Of a stretch of DNA of 64,000 nucleotides, positions 49,085 through 61,376 are shown one piece after another. The position numbers and the translations under genes are program-made. Every line of letters starts with the position of its first letter. The first letter of the stretch is position 1. The notes beneath the pieces were generated by a model. It did not search any database, was not told where the DNA came from, and saw only the letters and a program-made list of their open reading frames with translations. The stretch covers positions 580,677 through 644,676 of the forward strand of contig JAFEUB010001474.1 of NCBI GenBank assembly GCA_024529925.1, written 5' to 3'. This stretch comes from Ophthalmolycus amberensis. Lineage: Eukaryota > Chordata > Actinopteri > Perciformes > Zoarcidae.

Positions 49085-49690
49085 CTTCTTAGTTAGGTTT
49101 AGGCAACATAACTTCTTGGTTAGGTTTAGCCAACATAACTACTTGGTTAGGTTTAGCCAACATAACTACTTGGTTAAGTTTAGCCAACATAACTTCTTGG
49201 TTAGGTTCAGCAAACATAACTACTTGGTTAAGTTTAACCACCAGAACTACTTGGTTAGGTTTAGCAAACATAACTACTTGGTTAAGTTTAGCCAACATAA
49301 CTACTTGGTTAGGCATAGCCAACAGAATTACTTGGTTAGGCATAGCCAACATAACTACTTGGTTAGGCATAGCCAACAGAATTACTTGGTTAGGCATAGC
49401 CAACATAACTACTTGGTTAGGCATAGCCAACATAACTACTTGGTTAGGCATAGCCAACATAACTACTTGGTTAGGCATAGCCAACAGAATTACTTGGTTA
49501 GGCATAGTCAACATAACTACTTGGTTAGGCATAGCCAACAGAATTACTTGGTTAGGCATAGCCAACATAACTACTTGGTTAGGCATAGCCAACATAACTA
49601 CTTGGTTAGGCATAGCCAACAGAATTATTTGGTTAGGTTTCACCACCAGAAATACTAGGTTAGATTTAACCACGAAATCTATTTGGTTAA
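49085..49690 (+). repeat. 27-bp minisatellite open in one frame on both strands
   Basis: About 21 copies of a 27-bp unit (TTGGTTAGGCATAGCC plus AACATAACTAC or AACAGAATTAC). Because 27 is a multiple of 3, one frame on each strand stays open: (LVRHSQHNY)n on plus and (QVVMLAMPN)n on minus. Central copies are highly uniform with GGCATAGCC, while edge copies keep GGTTTAGCC or AGTTTAGCC. The founder motif TTAGGTTTAGGCAACATAAC is found scattered elsewhere in the window (about 15945, 21210 and 63150). No start context, splice site or domain supports a gene. Confidence 0.95.
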
Positions 49691-50495
49691 GTTTAGCTAG
49701 TTTATGATATAATCAACTCAAACCCAAGTGGCTAGTATCATGCTCTTCTAACGATAACATCAATTGTGAAATAGCTATTTCTATATCGTAATTCATTTGT
49801 AACATGTCACTAACAAAAAACACCAGATACAAACAAGCAGCATAGCTCCTTAATTAGCCGGACCAACTGCATAAGAGTTATGACATGAGCACGGTATCAA
49901 CTTACTTAGTTAGAAAACCTGCTAGCCTCAGCTTGTTGATCACTGTTGTACAGTTTCAACACAGTTAAAGCTGACCTTCTATGTGGTGCTTCTGTGAAAA
50001 ACTGTGTCTGAAAAATAACTTCACCAATATCTGTGTAAAGTTAGACGTTAACCGCTGAGTGACTGTGACGATACTGATAATCATCCCTAATCAATACAAG
50101 CTGGCCGATTAGGCAGGGTTTAATGTGATGATAGACAGAGGTACAGTATTCAGAGAGAGATTTGGTGTGCTCACAGAAGGATAATATCAGAGATACAATT
50201 TACAGTGTGAAGTGAAAAAAGCTGTCAGAGCAATTCTAATGGTCTTTGATCACAGATTCACTTCCTGAAAAACCACGAGAGTCGAGAAATAAAACACAGC
50301 AGCTAAAAGCTGCAGGATGAAAGGAAAGATCCGGATGAAAAGAAATATCAGTTAGGGAGGCAGGAGGGCTGCTCATGTTCTAGGTTTTTATTTAAAAGCC
50401 ACTAATTCCCTCTCTCTCCCTCTGTATTCAGCGTTCCTTTAATCTTCCCTCCTTCCATCTTTTATCATCTTCCTTTCCCTGGTTTTTGCTTTGTT

Positions 50496-50676
50496 GCATT
50501 CAGACACCTTCACTTTCAAATGTTGTTATGTTGCAGCCTTAAGCTCAAACCGTTTAAATTCATGTTTTTGCTCATCAATCTACCCTCAACACCACATAAT
50601 GATGAAGCCAAATCTGGATTTCAAAAATGTCTCCAAATATATCACATTAAAGTAAAAATAAAGAGCAAATATATCT
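50496..50676 (+). mobile_element. Tc1/mariner-like terminal fragment
   Basis: The sequence GCATTCAGACACCTTCAC...GTTATGTTGCAGCCTTAAGC...TTTAAATTCATG...CTCATCAATCTACCCTCAAC...CACATAATGATGAAGCC follows the order of the familiar terminal region of fish Tc1-like transposons. No transposase ORF remains. The far end is not seen. Confidence 0.5.
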
Positions 50677-50904
50677 TACTTTTTGAAAAAGGTTTACAAA
50701 GAGGATGTTTGTCTGAGCAAACTGGAGCAGAAGGAAACAGAAATTGGATCCATGTTGGTGAGAAACTCTCTTTCAGCTGGAAGCTATTTCCAGAGGTGGA
50801 AGGTCAGCAGCGTGCAGCTCAGTCTGACGGTCCACCAATCTGCCTCCAACTGAACACATCCACAGACCTCAAGAGCCTGGTGAAAAGGTCAGTGTAGCAA
50901 CACT

Positions 50905-51245
50905 GCAGGGCCTAGAACTAGAATGACTAGAAGGCCAAAAGAGCTACAACAGTGACCAAGCCGAGAGCTAGAACACTATAGCTGAAGGCTAGAACAATAA
51001 ATGGCTTAGATCTAGAATGACTGCCGGATCTAGAGCCAGGCTGAATAGAAGGCAAAGATCTCAAACTAGAAGGCTTAGAGTGAGGACTACAATTACTACA
51101 ATTAGGTGTAGAGTAAGACATAAAGGTCTGGAGCTAGACCAAGACAAGGCCAAGAGCTGGACCAACTTAACAAGCACTTGGACTAGAACATCTAAAAGAC
51201 CTAGAACTGAAAAGGCCTACAGCAAAATATAACTACAGTGTCTTT
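50905..51245 (+). repeat. Degenerate CTAGAACTAGAATGACTAG minisatellite
   Basis: Irregular words such as GGCCTAGAACTAGAATGAC, AGAGCTAGAACAC, AAGGCTAGAACAATAAATGG and AGAAGGCTTAGAG over about 340 bp. The ORFs across it are repeat artefacts. Confidence 0.65.
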
Positions 51246-51819
51246 TGCTAAAATGACTACAGGAAGACTACAGGGAGAAGGCCTGGAGAGAGGGCACATT
51301 CATATATCTTATATCTTGTTCTTGTTGTGTTTGAACTGCCTTGTTGTTGAAAAGTGATATAGTACTGCCAATGGCAGGAACAACTAAGCAATCTAGAGCT
51401 AGATGATTAGATTAGGCATGATCATTCTCACACCTAACACTCTGCTGTAAGCTTTTCTTGTATTTACTTCATAAAATATTTGAATCCAATGTATTTGTTG
51501 TCATTTATCCTCTGACTAACAGCAGGAGCTGAGGATGTCAGCCTGTGAGTTGACTGGTCCAACATTGTGGTCCATGGTGTGGGATCCCAATAACTGCCAA
51601 CTGTAGAAGTACAATTTGAAGTGATTTATTGTAGATTGAGATCGTCATTGTCTTCTCTGGTTCCTCCCTCCATCATTTCTGCCATGATTGCTGCCTCTTG
51701 TGCTTGCTGCATGCGCTATCCGACCTCTGCAGCTCATCTAGAATAGAGCGCCACACTGGCTGCCGGTGGCTGCTTGAATCCGACTTAAGACTGTGAGGAT
51801 TTATGTCTAACTCTGCTGT

Positions 51820-52370
51820 ATTTCCCTCAGTAGGGTCCTCCTACGAGTCCCGCCCACTGCCGCGCCTCTCTCCGTAGGACACAGCTGTGCCTCATCTCCT
51901 GTGATCGCCTCCAGCTGACATAAATACTCCTGTCACTCTCATTCCAGTTGTCAGTCCGTCCGTTTACCTACCTGGTATTCCGACCCGTGAGTAGTCCGTT
52001 TGTTCACTCTCTGAAGATCCGCTACTAACGATGCATTTCGTTTTTTCAACTTGCCTGCCGTCCAGTGTCGAGCCTCTGGTTTTCACCTGTACGTAAGAAG
52101 CCTTCCAGTTCGTTCCTCGGAGATCAACTGTTTAGTCTTGGCGTTCCTGTGTCGAGCCTCGGGTGTCACACAGACGATCCAGCCTGCCTGCCAGCCGCGG
52201 ACGCGGACCGGCCACTTCCCGGCTAAGATCCGAGCGGAGCGCGAGGACGCGCCTCCGTATTGACGTTTGACAGTTTTCCTGTCAGCTTCGTCTGCCGCTC
52301 AGCAGGATTAGCCACTTTCACTCTGCTGTCTGAGTCTGCATTCGGGTCCATGAACACACCACATCATAAC
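51820..52370 (+). other. GC-rich LTR- or UTR-like fragment, unassigned
   Basis: A pyrimidine-rich, GC-rich stretch with CATAAATACTCCTGTCACTC near the start and GAGTCTGCATTCGGGTCCATGAACACACC near the end. The last phrase is shared with 13865-13900 inside transposon family D (GAGTCTGCATTTGGGTCC). This suggests a retroelement or transposon UTR piece. No ORF domain was recognised. Confidence 0.3.
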
Positions 52371-53399
52371 AAAGACATTGGTACTTGCGGACGATAAATC
52401 ATTTGAAAATAAAACGTATCTCCGATCTCTCTTGCACTTGAAGTAGATCAGCATATTTGAGCGTTGTACTTGCATGATATTTGCAATTTCTGTTGTGTCC
52501 ACAAGGTTAAAAAGCACTCAGTGTAAGTCAGATAAGTCCAGATTGTCCTTCCCTCTTTCCCTCGTTCCACGCTCTGATCAGTAGCTTCCGTCTTTCCGTC
52601 TCCCTCCTCTTTTCTCTTGGTCTCCTCTCGGCCAATGTGCGGCTACAACCCCGATTACCTCAGTGTTTGCCTTCCGCATCCCAAGGCCAACCGGGATCAA
52701 TGATATCGATCTTGTAAGTCTCTTTCTAACCAGAGCTCTGTGTGTGTGCATGCATGAATTTACATATGTGTTGGTGTTTGTTTGCATATTGATTTTAACC
52801 TAGTTCACTGTTTGCATGCATTGACCTGTTTGGATTTAATGAGAATAAATGTAAAATGTTGAGATTTGAACTTATTTATACACACACAAACAGTGGGATA
52901 TAAATGAGCGCTTGTTGTCTGGTGCATTAATAATTCATGTAAATTCATCTCTTTCTCGCTTTGCAAAGCTCACACGTCACTGCTTTAGAGGGTTTTACAC
53001 TCTAAATAAAAGCCCAGAAAGCACTTTACACTGAGCACATTAACAGAGACTGTCAGTCAGCTGCTTGTTTAATCTGAACAGTACGTTTGTATGTGTGTTA
53101 TACAGCGCCGCAGTGTCATGCAGGGTTCAGAAAAATGTGTTCGGTGACCACGTGACCCCTAAATAATACATTTGTTTCCAGTTAATTTATTTTGCCAAAT
53201 GTGTTTTTGGAACAAATATAATTGCTGCTGGATTCGTTTGTATGTAAATGTTTCTTCCAATCCAGAAAGTGTGACACATCAACAGGAAGTTGGGGTGGCT
53301 GGTGACAGGCTGTTTTCATACAGTGTTTGCAGCTATACCCACGGAAAATCAATGCACTGTAATTCGTAGATATCCCACGGAAGCAAATCGTATGTAATC

Positions 53400-53610
53400 G
53401 ACATAATCATCAACCAGGAAGTATAAAGAGCGCAACAACCCCAAACAAACACCGGTCGTTCCTCCAGGAGACCTCTCTTCGTGCCACGTGTGAAACAAGA
53501 GGTCAACGTTGATTTATTTGTCACGTAACAGCCGCTCTTGAGTATCTATCACTATCAAAGTTATTTTAACACAAACGACAATCTTTTATCTAAACCTAAG
53601 TAAGTCAGCA
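53400..53610. repeat. Remnant of a dispersed repeat (GTATAAAG...CGTTCCTC...AACGTTGATTTATTTG family)
   Basis: It shares words with 59590-59800 (CCAGGAAGTATAAAGA, GTCGTTCCTC/GTTCGTTCCTC, CGTGTGAAA, AAACGACAATCTTTTATCTAAACC). It shares others with 23290-23350 and 45835-45960 (GTCAACGTTGA, GGTGAAAGTCCTTTGTG / GAGTGAAAGTCCTGTG, GAGTATCTA). These are decayed pieces of one family. Confidence 0.4.
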
Positions 53611-54773
53611 GAAAGCTGCGTCGAAACACGCCGCCAACTCGTCGCGCTTCACTAACAGCTGCGCCGGACTTAACCTCGAAAGTTTTTAATATCTGCTGAG
53701 AAGCAGCCGGTAAATCGCGGCGGCGCTCTCTGTGTTGGAGACTGCTGTTGGGATAAAAGAGGACCTGCCTGAGCCGAAGGCGTTTTCTGCTCTTTGTGGT
53801 GGAAATAAAGCGAGGGGTGAATGCTCGGCTCGGTCTGAATGACGGAAAGTGTGTTTAAATCTTTCTTTCTGGGGTTTCTTCATTTAAATACACCGACAGC
53901 GAACTTTATTATGTGGTTACGGAGTTTGGAGGGATGTTTGACATAGATTAGACTACACACCAGCCACACAACTGTGAATTCTCAGCGGTTTCTTTACCCG
54001 TAGAGAGAACTGAGCCTTTATTCACAACGTCCCGCTTCATAAATATATGTCCTCATGTTTCAGTGAGAAGCGAGTTCTCTGTTCGCTCTCTGTTGATGCG
54101 GTTTCCTTGTTGATGCACTTCTTCCACGTATATCTGTTGTCTTGATTAATTTAGTATGCTTTGCATTTCTACAGCACAAAGTCCATCAATACGACAAGAG
54201 TCATACTCATCACTTTGCTCTTCTCAGTTTCTTTTCATTTTTTTTTCATTTAGTTGTCAATTCCAGGTGAGTCCAAATAAACTGTAATTCTAATTTCTGC
54301 CTCCCAAGGACAAAACATGTTGTTTACTCCCTTTAAATATGATTACTATGTAATTACTTAGAAAGGGGACAATGTTTCAATTTCAAATGGGCCTATTGAA
54401 TAGATAGTCTCCGCCCCTAACTATGTTGTTTCCTGTCGAGACGGAAGTTGTTGTTTATTTAAATACGCACGTAACGAATGTAAATTGACACGTGTTGCTG
54501 GATTTACTGAGGAAAAAGCATGGAAAAAATGAGGCGGAACTTTATCATAGAGATATCATGGGATCCTTTGTGTGAAGATACGTTGCTACTGCAGAAAGGT
54601 TTTTGCTTTGTGGCTGGATTTTCACCAGGTTCCAGGGACACGAGGCTCCATGTCCATTTTAGTTTCATTTCTCTCTGTAAATGTTGTAATTCAACTATAT
54701 GCGTCGGCGCTATGCAAAGCTGTTGCTTAGCCACACTGTACCATCACAACAATAAGTGTTTTATTAGGTTGCA

Positions 54774-55180
54774 ACCATAGACTGTCCCCTGTCCATTGGT
54801 TTGTGGACGTTTTGAAGCCTCATGTTCGGCGATTCCGCCGTCGCCATCTTGGATTACGGCCATCGCCATTTGTTTGCAGCAAATGAATGTAAATGATCAT
54901 ATTTGAACTGCAGAGGAGTTACACAGAGACGCTGTATACGTCTCTGGTAGCAGCAGCGACCTGTCAGTCACAGTAGCCCCGCCCTAAAGCATACTCTGCT
55001 TTATGGTCTATCTGACTCTAAATGGACGATAATTTACTAAATGAACATCATGCTGTATTGAAGAAGACTTGAAAGTAGAGATTGAGACCATAAACTCATG
55101 TTTACAATGTTTACGGAGGTAATGATGAATGCAAGTTTAAAGAGGCATTGGCTTCATATGGCAGAACCGGACGTTGCCGC
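54774..55180 (-). repeat. Dispersed teleost repeat family A, copy 7
   Basis: It runs from ACCATAGACTGTCCCCTG to GAACCGGACGTTGCCGC in reverse orientation, with ACGTCTCTGGTAGCAGCAGC, AGCATACTCTGCTTTATGG and AACATCATGCTGTATTG. A segment near the distal end is deleted. Confidence 0.85.
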
Positions 55181-55593
55181 CTGGATGTAACTAACTAACT
55201 AACTAAGAACTCAGGTAAAGCATCATTTTTGGAAAACAAACCGGGACAGGATTCACAACCCCGGGACAGCTGATCTTAATTCGGGACTGTACCAAATTTT
55301 TCGGGACATCTGCTTTCAAATGCAAAGCACAGACATCTAACCATTTCAAATTCACCTCAAACAATCTTCCTACATTTTCAAATGGCCCAACAGTGGGCGC
55401 CACAGAGGCATCGCTGCCTTCTCTTCCTCCGCTCCTCGGATCGCATCATTCTGTCTTCCACTTTTTGCCGCTTCTTCCCCGAATCAATTCTCCCTCCTCC
55501 ATCTTTCAGTCCCTCTCTCTCTTTCTCTCTCAGGGGAAACCTCTGCTGTCGTCCTCCTGATCTGAAAGTATAAACGCAGAGACCCCTCTGATA

Positions 55594-55822
<229 letters not shown>

Positions 55823-56214
55823 AGGCTGGGGGTTTTGCAGACAGATGAGGATTTCTATCGACTGACACCTTATCACATATTCTTATCACAAGTCAAATCT
55901 TGACAAATACTGTCAGACTGTGCGAATGTGTGTGTGTGTGTGTGTGTTATATAAAGCTTGTAACTCAAGCTGCTGGCCCGGGATCTCACACATATAGCTA
56001 TATTTCTTTATTTTGGAGAATACACGAACTTTTTTTTTTCTCTTCTTTTGCAAGGTTTCAAAATCAGAGTTTGTGTTTGACTTGCACGGAATGCCTCATA
56101 AACACTCTGACCCGGAGCACATATTGATTATTTATACATCGGAATACGTATTTATGGAGTCGAGACAGAAATGCTGCATTTAAAGGTGGGAGGCAGGGAG
56201 GGCCTGAAGATCTT

Positions 56215-56420
56215 TAAATGCTTTTTTACGAACCAGCACGTCTTGCATTTTTTATGTTATTGCTCTGTATTCTTTTATATTACTTGTGGGTATTTTATTC
56301 GGATTTCCTTGCAGTTCTGAAATGTTTTGTGTCCTTGTTCAACCATGTAAAATCACTTTGTAGCTTTGGTTTGCAAAGTGCTGTATGAATAACGTTTTCT
56401 GTTATTGTTGTCTGTTTATT
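56215..56420 (+). repeat. Possible LINE-type 3' tail remnant
   Basis: GTAAAATCACTTTGTAGCTTTGG...GTGCTGTATGAATAACG resembles in form the L2-like 3' ends (ACTTTGAATT...GTGCTATACAAATAAA). It is diverged and has no ORF. Weak call. Confidence 0.3.
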
Positions 56421-57105
56421 ATTTGTAATAAAAAGATGGAATTGAGCTGCTTCATGAGGGATGTAGTGTTACATTCAGAATCCCTCTGCCTCACAGTTCG
56501 TGGTTAGTACTACTACCACTAGTATTGTGTATTGTACAGTATAATGCAGAAGATGATTAGTGCCACATGTGAAGAAAAAGTTAATAATTATTTTAATAAA
56601 GTCAGAATTTGTAGTTTCAGAATTTGGAATTTTGTGAATGAAATGAGATTAAAGTCATCATTTTTCACATGTGGCCTGATCCTCTTCCACATTATTACAT
56701 GTCTCAGTAGGTATTTATTCAACATTATTATTTGTTGTTGCCATTTTCGCCTTCGTTGAGAGTTGACATTAAAGGAGCAGAAAGGAAACAGGGCAGAGAG
56801 AGGAGCTATTCTTACCATTTTAACAAATCAGCACATTGTTTTAACTGCGTCATTTGTTCGGCTCAGTAAGTGTTCCATCACATTTCGCTATCGTGTATCA
56901 TTGTGCATCCTGACAAAAGCGCACCCGGCGCTGAGCGGCTGCGTGATCCGACACGATCGGCTGTTTGTCTTGTTTTATTCTTTGTTGATCAGATTGTTTA
57001 TTTGACTGAGAACGAGGACTTCTGTTGCTTTGTGACAGACGGCGAAGACTCATCAACGCTCAGACATCTGCTGCTGTGGGGGACACCGCAACACAAGCAC
57101 GTCTC

Positions 57106-57117
57106 CGAGTGCGTGTG

Positions 57118-57157
<40 letters not shown>

Positions 57158-57237
57158 ACATCCATGACCAATCAAGACAGAAGCCACAGGCTTTCCAACT
57201 GCTGTCCCTCGAGACGGAGCCGCGGCCAGCCAATATG

Positions 57238-57298
<61 letters not shown>
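57106..57298 (+). repeat. (TG)n and (CA)n microsatellites in inverted arrangement
   Basis: (TG)n at 57106-57155 is followed, after about 85 bp of unique sequence, by (CA)n at 57239-57298. The two could pair as a hairpin. The hAT element begins just after the second run. Confidence 0.95.
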
Positions 57299-57299
<1 letters not shown>

Positions 57300-57360
57300 A
57301 GGGTGCAGTGGCGGCTGGTCCATAGAGGGCCATGGGGCATGGCCCCACCATTAGCCACAC

Positions 57361-57391
<31 letters not shown>

Positions 57392-59125
57392 ATAATAATC
57401 ATAAATTATACAAATTGTCAATATTTGTGTTTTTGAACTATGGAATGTACCCAGTAATGTGTGTAAAATATGATATCTGCGCAAAATATATGCTTTTCCT
57501 GCTCGTCCTCTCCCCCTGTCTGTGTGCACGACACTGAGAACGCGCAGCTCAGGGGCCAAATCGTTTTGGCCCAAAGGAGACGGGTCTATGAAGCAGTTTA
57601 GCCAATTGCTGATTCAAGATATAAATGAGTGACATACAATTTAGCCAATCAGCGCCCTGAAATAGATTCAGCTTGGGGCCAGAACGATCAGGCCCCGCTC
57701 GCTGCGCGTTCTCGTCAGGGCTAGTCTCGCGAGAAACGCCATTTTAACGACATGACAATGGCGAGTGCGAGCAGTAACGCTACTCTTCCAAGACTCAATC
57801 CTAACTCTGTAAAATCTCTCCTCCAAGACCCGTTTGAGAGGAGAACTTTGGCGGAGAAACTACAGGTAAAAGAACTGGGTCCAGAACAACCTGACATCAC
57901 AATAACACAGCAGACTGGCGTGAAAGGGAAGCAGCACACGCGACACTTCTCCAGTGACTGGTACACCAAGAAAGTTTGGCTAGCTGGATGCAGTCGTGCT
58001 AATGCAGTATTTTGCTTTCCATGTTTGCTTTTTAAAACAACGGGGGCAGAATCAGCATGGACAGTTACGGGAGTGAGGGACTTGAGCACCTGTCTGAAAA
58101 AATAAGAAGACATGAGAACACCAGGACGCACATGGATAACTCCGTCAAGCTAGCCATATTGGGCAAAGTGAACATCGCAACTCAGCTGGACGACGGACAC
58201 AGGGTTGCAGTGAGGAAACACAATGAGGAGGTGGATAAAAACCGGCACATTCTATCCAAAATAATTGATTGTGTCAAGTTTTGTGGGGCTTTTGAGTTGG
58301 CTTTGCGTGGGCATGACGAGACTGACTCCTCTGACAACCCTGGCGTGTTCAAGGGACTGGTGGATTTTGTTGCGTCCCTCGACGGTGTGCTGGAGGAGCA
58401 CCTTAAGACAGCTAGCGTGTTTAAAGGCACGTCAAAGACGGTACAAAACGAGCTGTTGGACTGCATGCTGTCGGTTGTGAAGGAGTACATTCTGGAGGAA
58501 GTAAAGAACGCTGATTTTATCGCCATACAAGCAGACGAGACGACGGACATTTCCACCCACTCGATGCTAACGGTAACGTACGAGAGCGTTTTAATGCTCT
58601 GGCTATGCTCTCCATGGAGAAGGAACTTGTCGGGGACATGCCTGACTTCAATAAGAAGGTCATTGAGAGGTTTGCCACTCAGAAGAGCAAAGTTCCTTTA
58701 CAAATAACTGTCATAAAAACATGCAGGTTTCCTCACCGCACTGATTGGGTGTTTCTCCAACAAACAAGGTTCATAGGGGCATCTTAAAATATACTTGTTC
58801 TATTCGACTATATATGATATTTATATTTTATTATAATATATTCATGATATTTATATTGTATATTTATGATTATATGGTATTTATATATCATATTATACTG
58901 AATATTATTATTATATGATATATATATCTATTAATATACTGAAGTGTATGAATAAGATGTCCTTATTATGTCAGTGTTGGAATAAATGATAACAATGTAA
59001 CTACAAAGTACTAATGCGTTTTTGATACCTTTTTTTTTTTTTTTTGCATTGAATTATACTATTTGCTGAAATTGATTGGATGGCCCCACCCAAAAAAAAA
59101 TCCACCAGCCGCCACTGGTAGGGTG
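57298..59125 (+). mobile_element. Internally deleted hAT transposon with ITRs and perfect 8-bp target duplication
   Basis: The left terminus is CAGTGGCGGCTGGTCCAT (57306). The right terminus, inverted, is CAGTGGCGGCTGGTGGAT (to 59117). GTAGGGTG flanks both sides (57298-57305 and 59118-59125), a perfect 8-bp target-site duplication diagnostic of hAT-like insertion. The 1,812-bp element carries a decayed transposase ORF in the plus direction, a 29-A run at 57361-57389, and an AT-rich 3' part at 58790-58990. It also has an inverted pair of about 38 bp before the ORF (near 57536-57570 and 57675-57715, containing GAGAACGCGCAGC). The intact termini and TSD indicate a fairly recent insertion. Confidence 0.93.
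57752..58787 (+). pseudogene. hAT transposase pseudogene (TTF/ZMYM-type zinc finger, DUF4371-like), deleted and frameshifted
   Basis: The first part, from an ATG at 57752 (a second ATG follows two codons on), encodes a TTF-type zinc-finger region: KQHTRHFSSDWYTKKVWLAG, then AVFCFPCLLFKTTG. Near 58095 the frame shifts, and the second part continues IRRHENTRTHMDNSV, RHILSKIIDCVKFCGAFELA, LRGHDETDSSDNPGVFKGL and FIAIQADETTDIS, all typical of ZMYM-type hAT transposases. At about 58580 it jumps to a C-terminal piece in a third frame (LSMEKELVGDMPDFNKKVIE). The catalytic middle and most of the dimerisation region are absent. With three frames and a large internal deletion it cannot encode active transposase, so any mobility would need enzyme from elsewhere. 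Confidence 0.9.
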
Positions 59126-59589
59126 TAAGCCTGACAGATTGGTAGTTTATGGGTGTTAACAGACAGAGGGAGCCTCTTTCTTCACCATCATCAGTCATCG
59201 CCGTCAGACCCTCCTCCTCCTCACACACACACAATAGCCCCTCGAGTGCGAGTGTGTGTTTGTTGTTTATCAAAGTAGGAAACAACAGGGAGCTACTGGC
59301 AGCTGCAGGTCAACGACGTGACCCCCACCCCCAAACAAAGCCTGAGTGTGTATGTGTTTGTGTAAAAAGGAAATTAAAGGGGTTCAATTCAAGGTCAAAG
59401 GTCAACAGCGTGTTGACCTGGAGTGAAGACGGAGGTCACCATCCAGACAAAAACATAAAGGGGGTAAGTATCTGGAGGATAGCACGTTGCTAACGAGGAC
59501 TTGAACATGTCCTCTAATATGTTCAAAGCTCCGCCCACTACGATAGCACAAATAGAAGAAATCTTTCTAGCCGTAAAACACAACAGTAT

Positions 59590-59800
59590 GGACCCATATA
59601 ACCAGGAACCAGGAAGTATAAAGACCTCTGAAGCACACATAGGGCGGGCGGGAGTGGCTGGGATGGGTCCAACAAAAAGCGATCTTTTACCCAGAAGGCT
59701 GCAGTTCGTTCCTCGTGTGAAAGGAGAAAAATTGCATACTTTTGTAACGGCACTTCCGTAGTTATTTCAACCCAAACGACGATGATTTCCTAAACCAGGA
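59590..59800. repeat. Remnant of the dispersed repeat also seen at 53400
   Basis: It shares CCAGGAAGTATAAAGA, GTTCGTTCCTCGTGTGAAA and a CAAACGACGATGATTTCCTAAACC-type segment with 53400-53610. Diverged. Confidence 0.4.
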
Positions 59801-60261
59801 AAGTTTATTGCAACCCTTTCTTTGCGAGAGAGCACAATGGCACCCAGGATCTGTGAACTAGTAGACTAGTGGCAGCAGGATGCCACCGCTGCCTCAGCTG
59901 AAGGCGGGACCACAGTGGTGCGAGGCGGCCCGAGGTGCTGCTCTACTCCGCTCACCAGGACCGGATCTGGGTATGGGCAACGGACTGCTGCATTCCGCTC
60001 ACGCCTTGTTGGCAGGCAGGCTTCTAGTGACACACTGCGCTAGGGCTGTGCAATTAACCTTCGTTTTTCTGTCTGTTGTTTTGTCTTGTGTTATGAATCC
60101 AGCGCACCTCTTTACTTTACAGTTGCACGCTTTAGTCAGGGCTGGACGCTCAGTGGTGGTGCGCCACGACCGGCTCTTGGCCGTCTTTTGAAAGGCCCGC
60201 GTTGAAGGTGGCGCTTTACAATAGCTTCAAATGTATGCATTCAAGTTAACCCTCCCCTCCA

Positions 60262-60290
60262 CACACGCACACACACACACACACACACAT
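60262..60290 (+). repeat. (CA)n microsatellite
   Basis: A short CA run. Before it, at about 60165-60200, lies a fragment matching the GC-rich element at 37520-37740. Confidence 0.9.
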
Positions 60291-61301
60291 AAAATAACAA
60301 GTTAGCTGACAGCTGACAGTAAAGGTGCGTTTAAATTAAAATTATTTGAATCACGGGCCAAGTATCAGTGATAATTTTAGTAATGTATTATGTATAATGT
60401 ATGTTTTATTGTTTGAAAACTGTACTTAATGTGGACCATGATGTTTGGCCCAGCCTGCTTAACCAGGTCGGTATCAGCGCTGACCTAAGTTTGTTGGTCT
60501 ATCTCAGAACGACGTTCGTTCTTTGGAGCTCGGAGACAGAGGTGTTCTCTCAGCTGCCTATTGGAGGATTATGTCGACAAGCTCAACGCAAATACTTGCA
60601 GCAAACGCAGAAATAACACAATGGCGCTTAAAACGTAAATAAATGAAATGAATTAAACCCTCGGCAAGCACACAAAATAAACGTGGGACGTGATTATAGT
60701 GGGATCAGCAGTAGAGCTGTCTGCATTGTCCTGTGCATTCCTGTCGTTTCTGCCCACAGATGCTTCATGTTATATAAAAACTATCAACAGCTTTGAACTT
60801 GTAGCTGACTTGCAATTTGCTTGCGAAGACTCAGGACTTGACTTTTCACAAGAGACGTACAACCAGCTGCGGTAGATACTTATTTATCTTCTATGGAATA
60901 TCCCAGGAGCATCTTTCACTTGTCAGGACTTCACAATGACTCTTGGGTGTTGTAGCAAAATGAAAAAACAGTTGAGCTTGACTGTAAGCAGCATCTCATT
61001 AGCTCAGCCGCCACCGGCCGAATCCGAGTCATTTCTGGGGAACTTTCTCTAACAGCAGAATCACCACCGATCTGTTCTAACTGCTCGTTAAAATCCGCCT
61101 GAGCTCCCTAATTCAACCATCAAGCGCCTGCAAAGAGCTGATGCTTCACAGAACTCCACCTGCAGCGAGGTTTGAAACAATTCTATCTCAGTACAACACA
61201 CAGAATCAAACACATGCACACAAATAACCAACAAAACCCCTCAACAAACACCCAGAGGCCTGTGTTTATATTTAGTCTCCATGTTTAGTCACCAGTGTGT
61301 G

Positions 61302-61306
<5 letters not shown>

Positions 61307-61373
<67 letters not shown>
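61307..61373 (+). repeat. (TG)n microsatellite
   Basis: About 33 uninterrupted TG units. Confidence 0.97.

Positions 61374-61376
<3 letters not shown>

Noticed and set aside
49089..49673. 180- and 194-residue repeat proteins
   Set aside because: The frames stay open only because the 27-bp unit is divisible by three. There is no promoter, splice or domain support.
57053..57574. 173-residue minus-strand ORF
   Set aside because: It reads through CA and TG microsatellites, a poly-A run and the hAT terminus. It has no coherent protein content.
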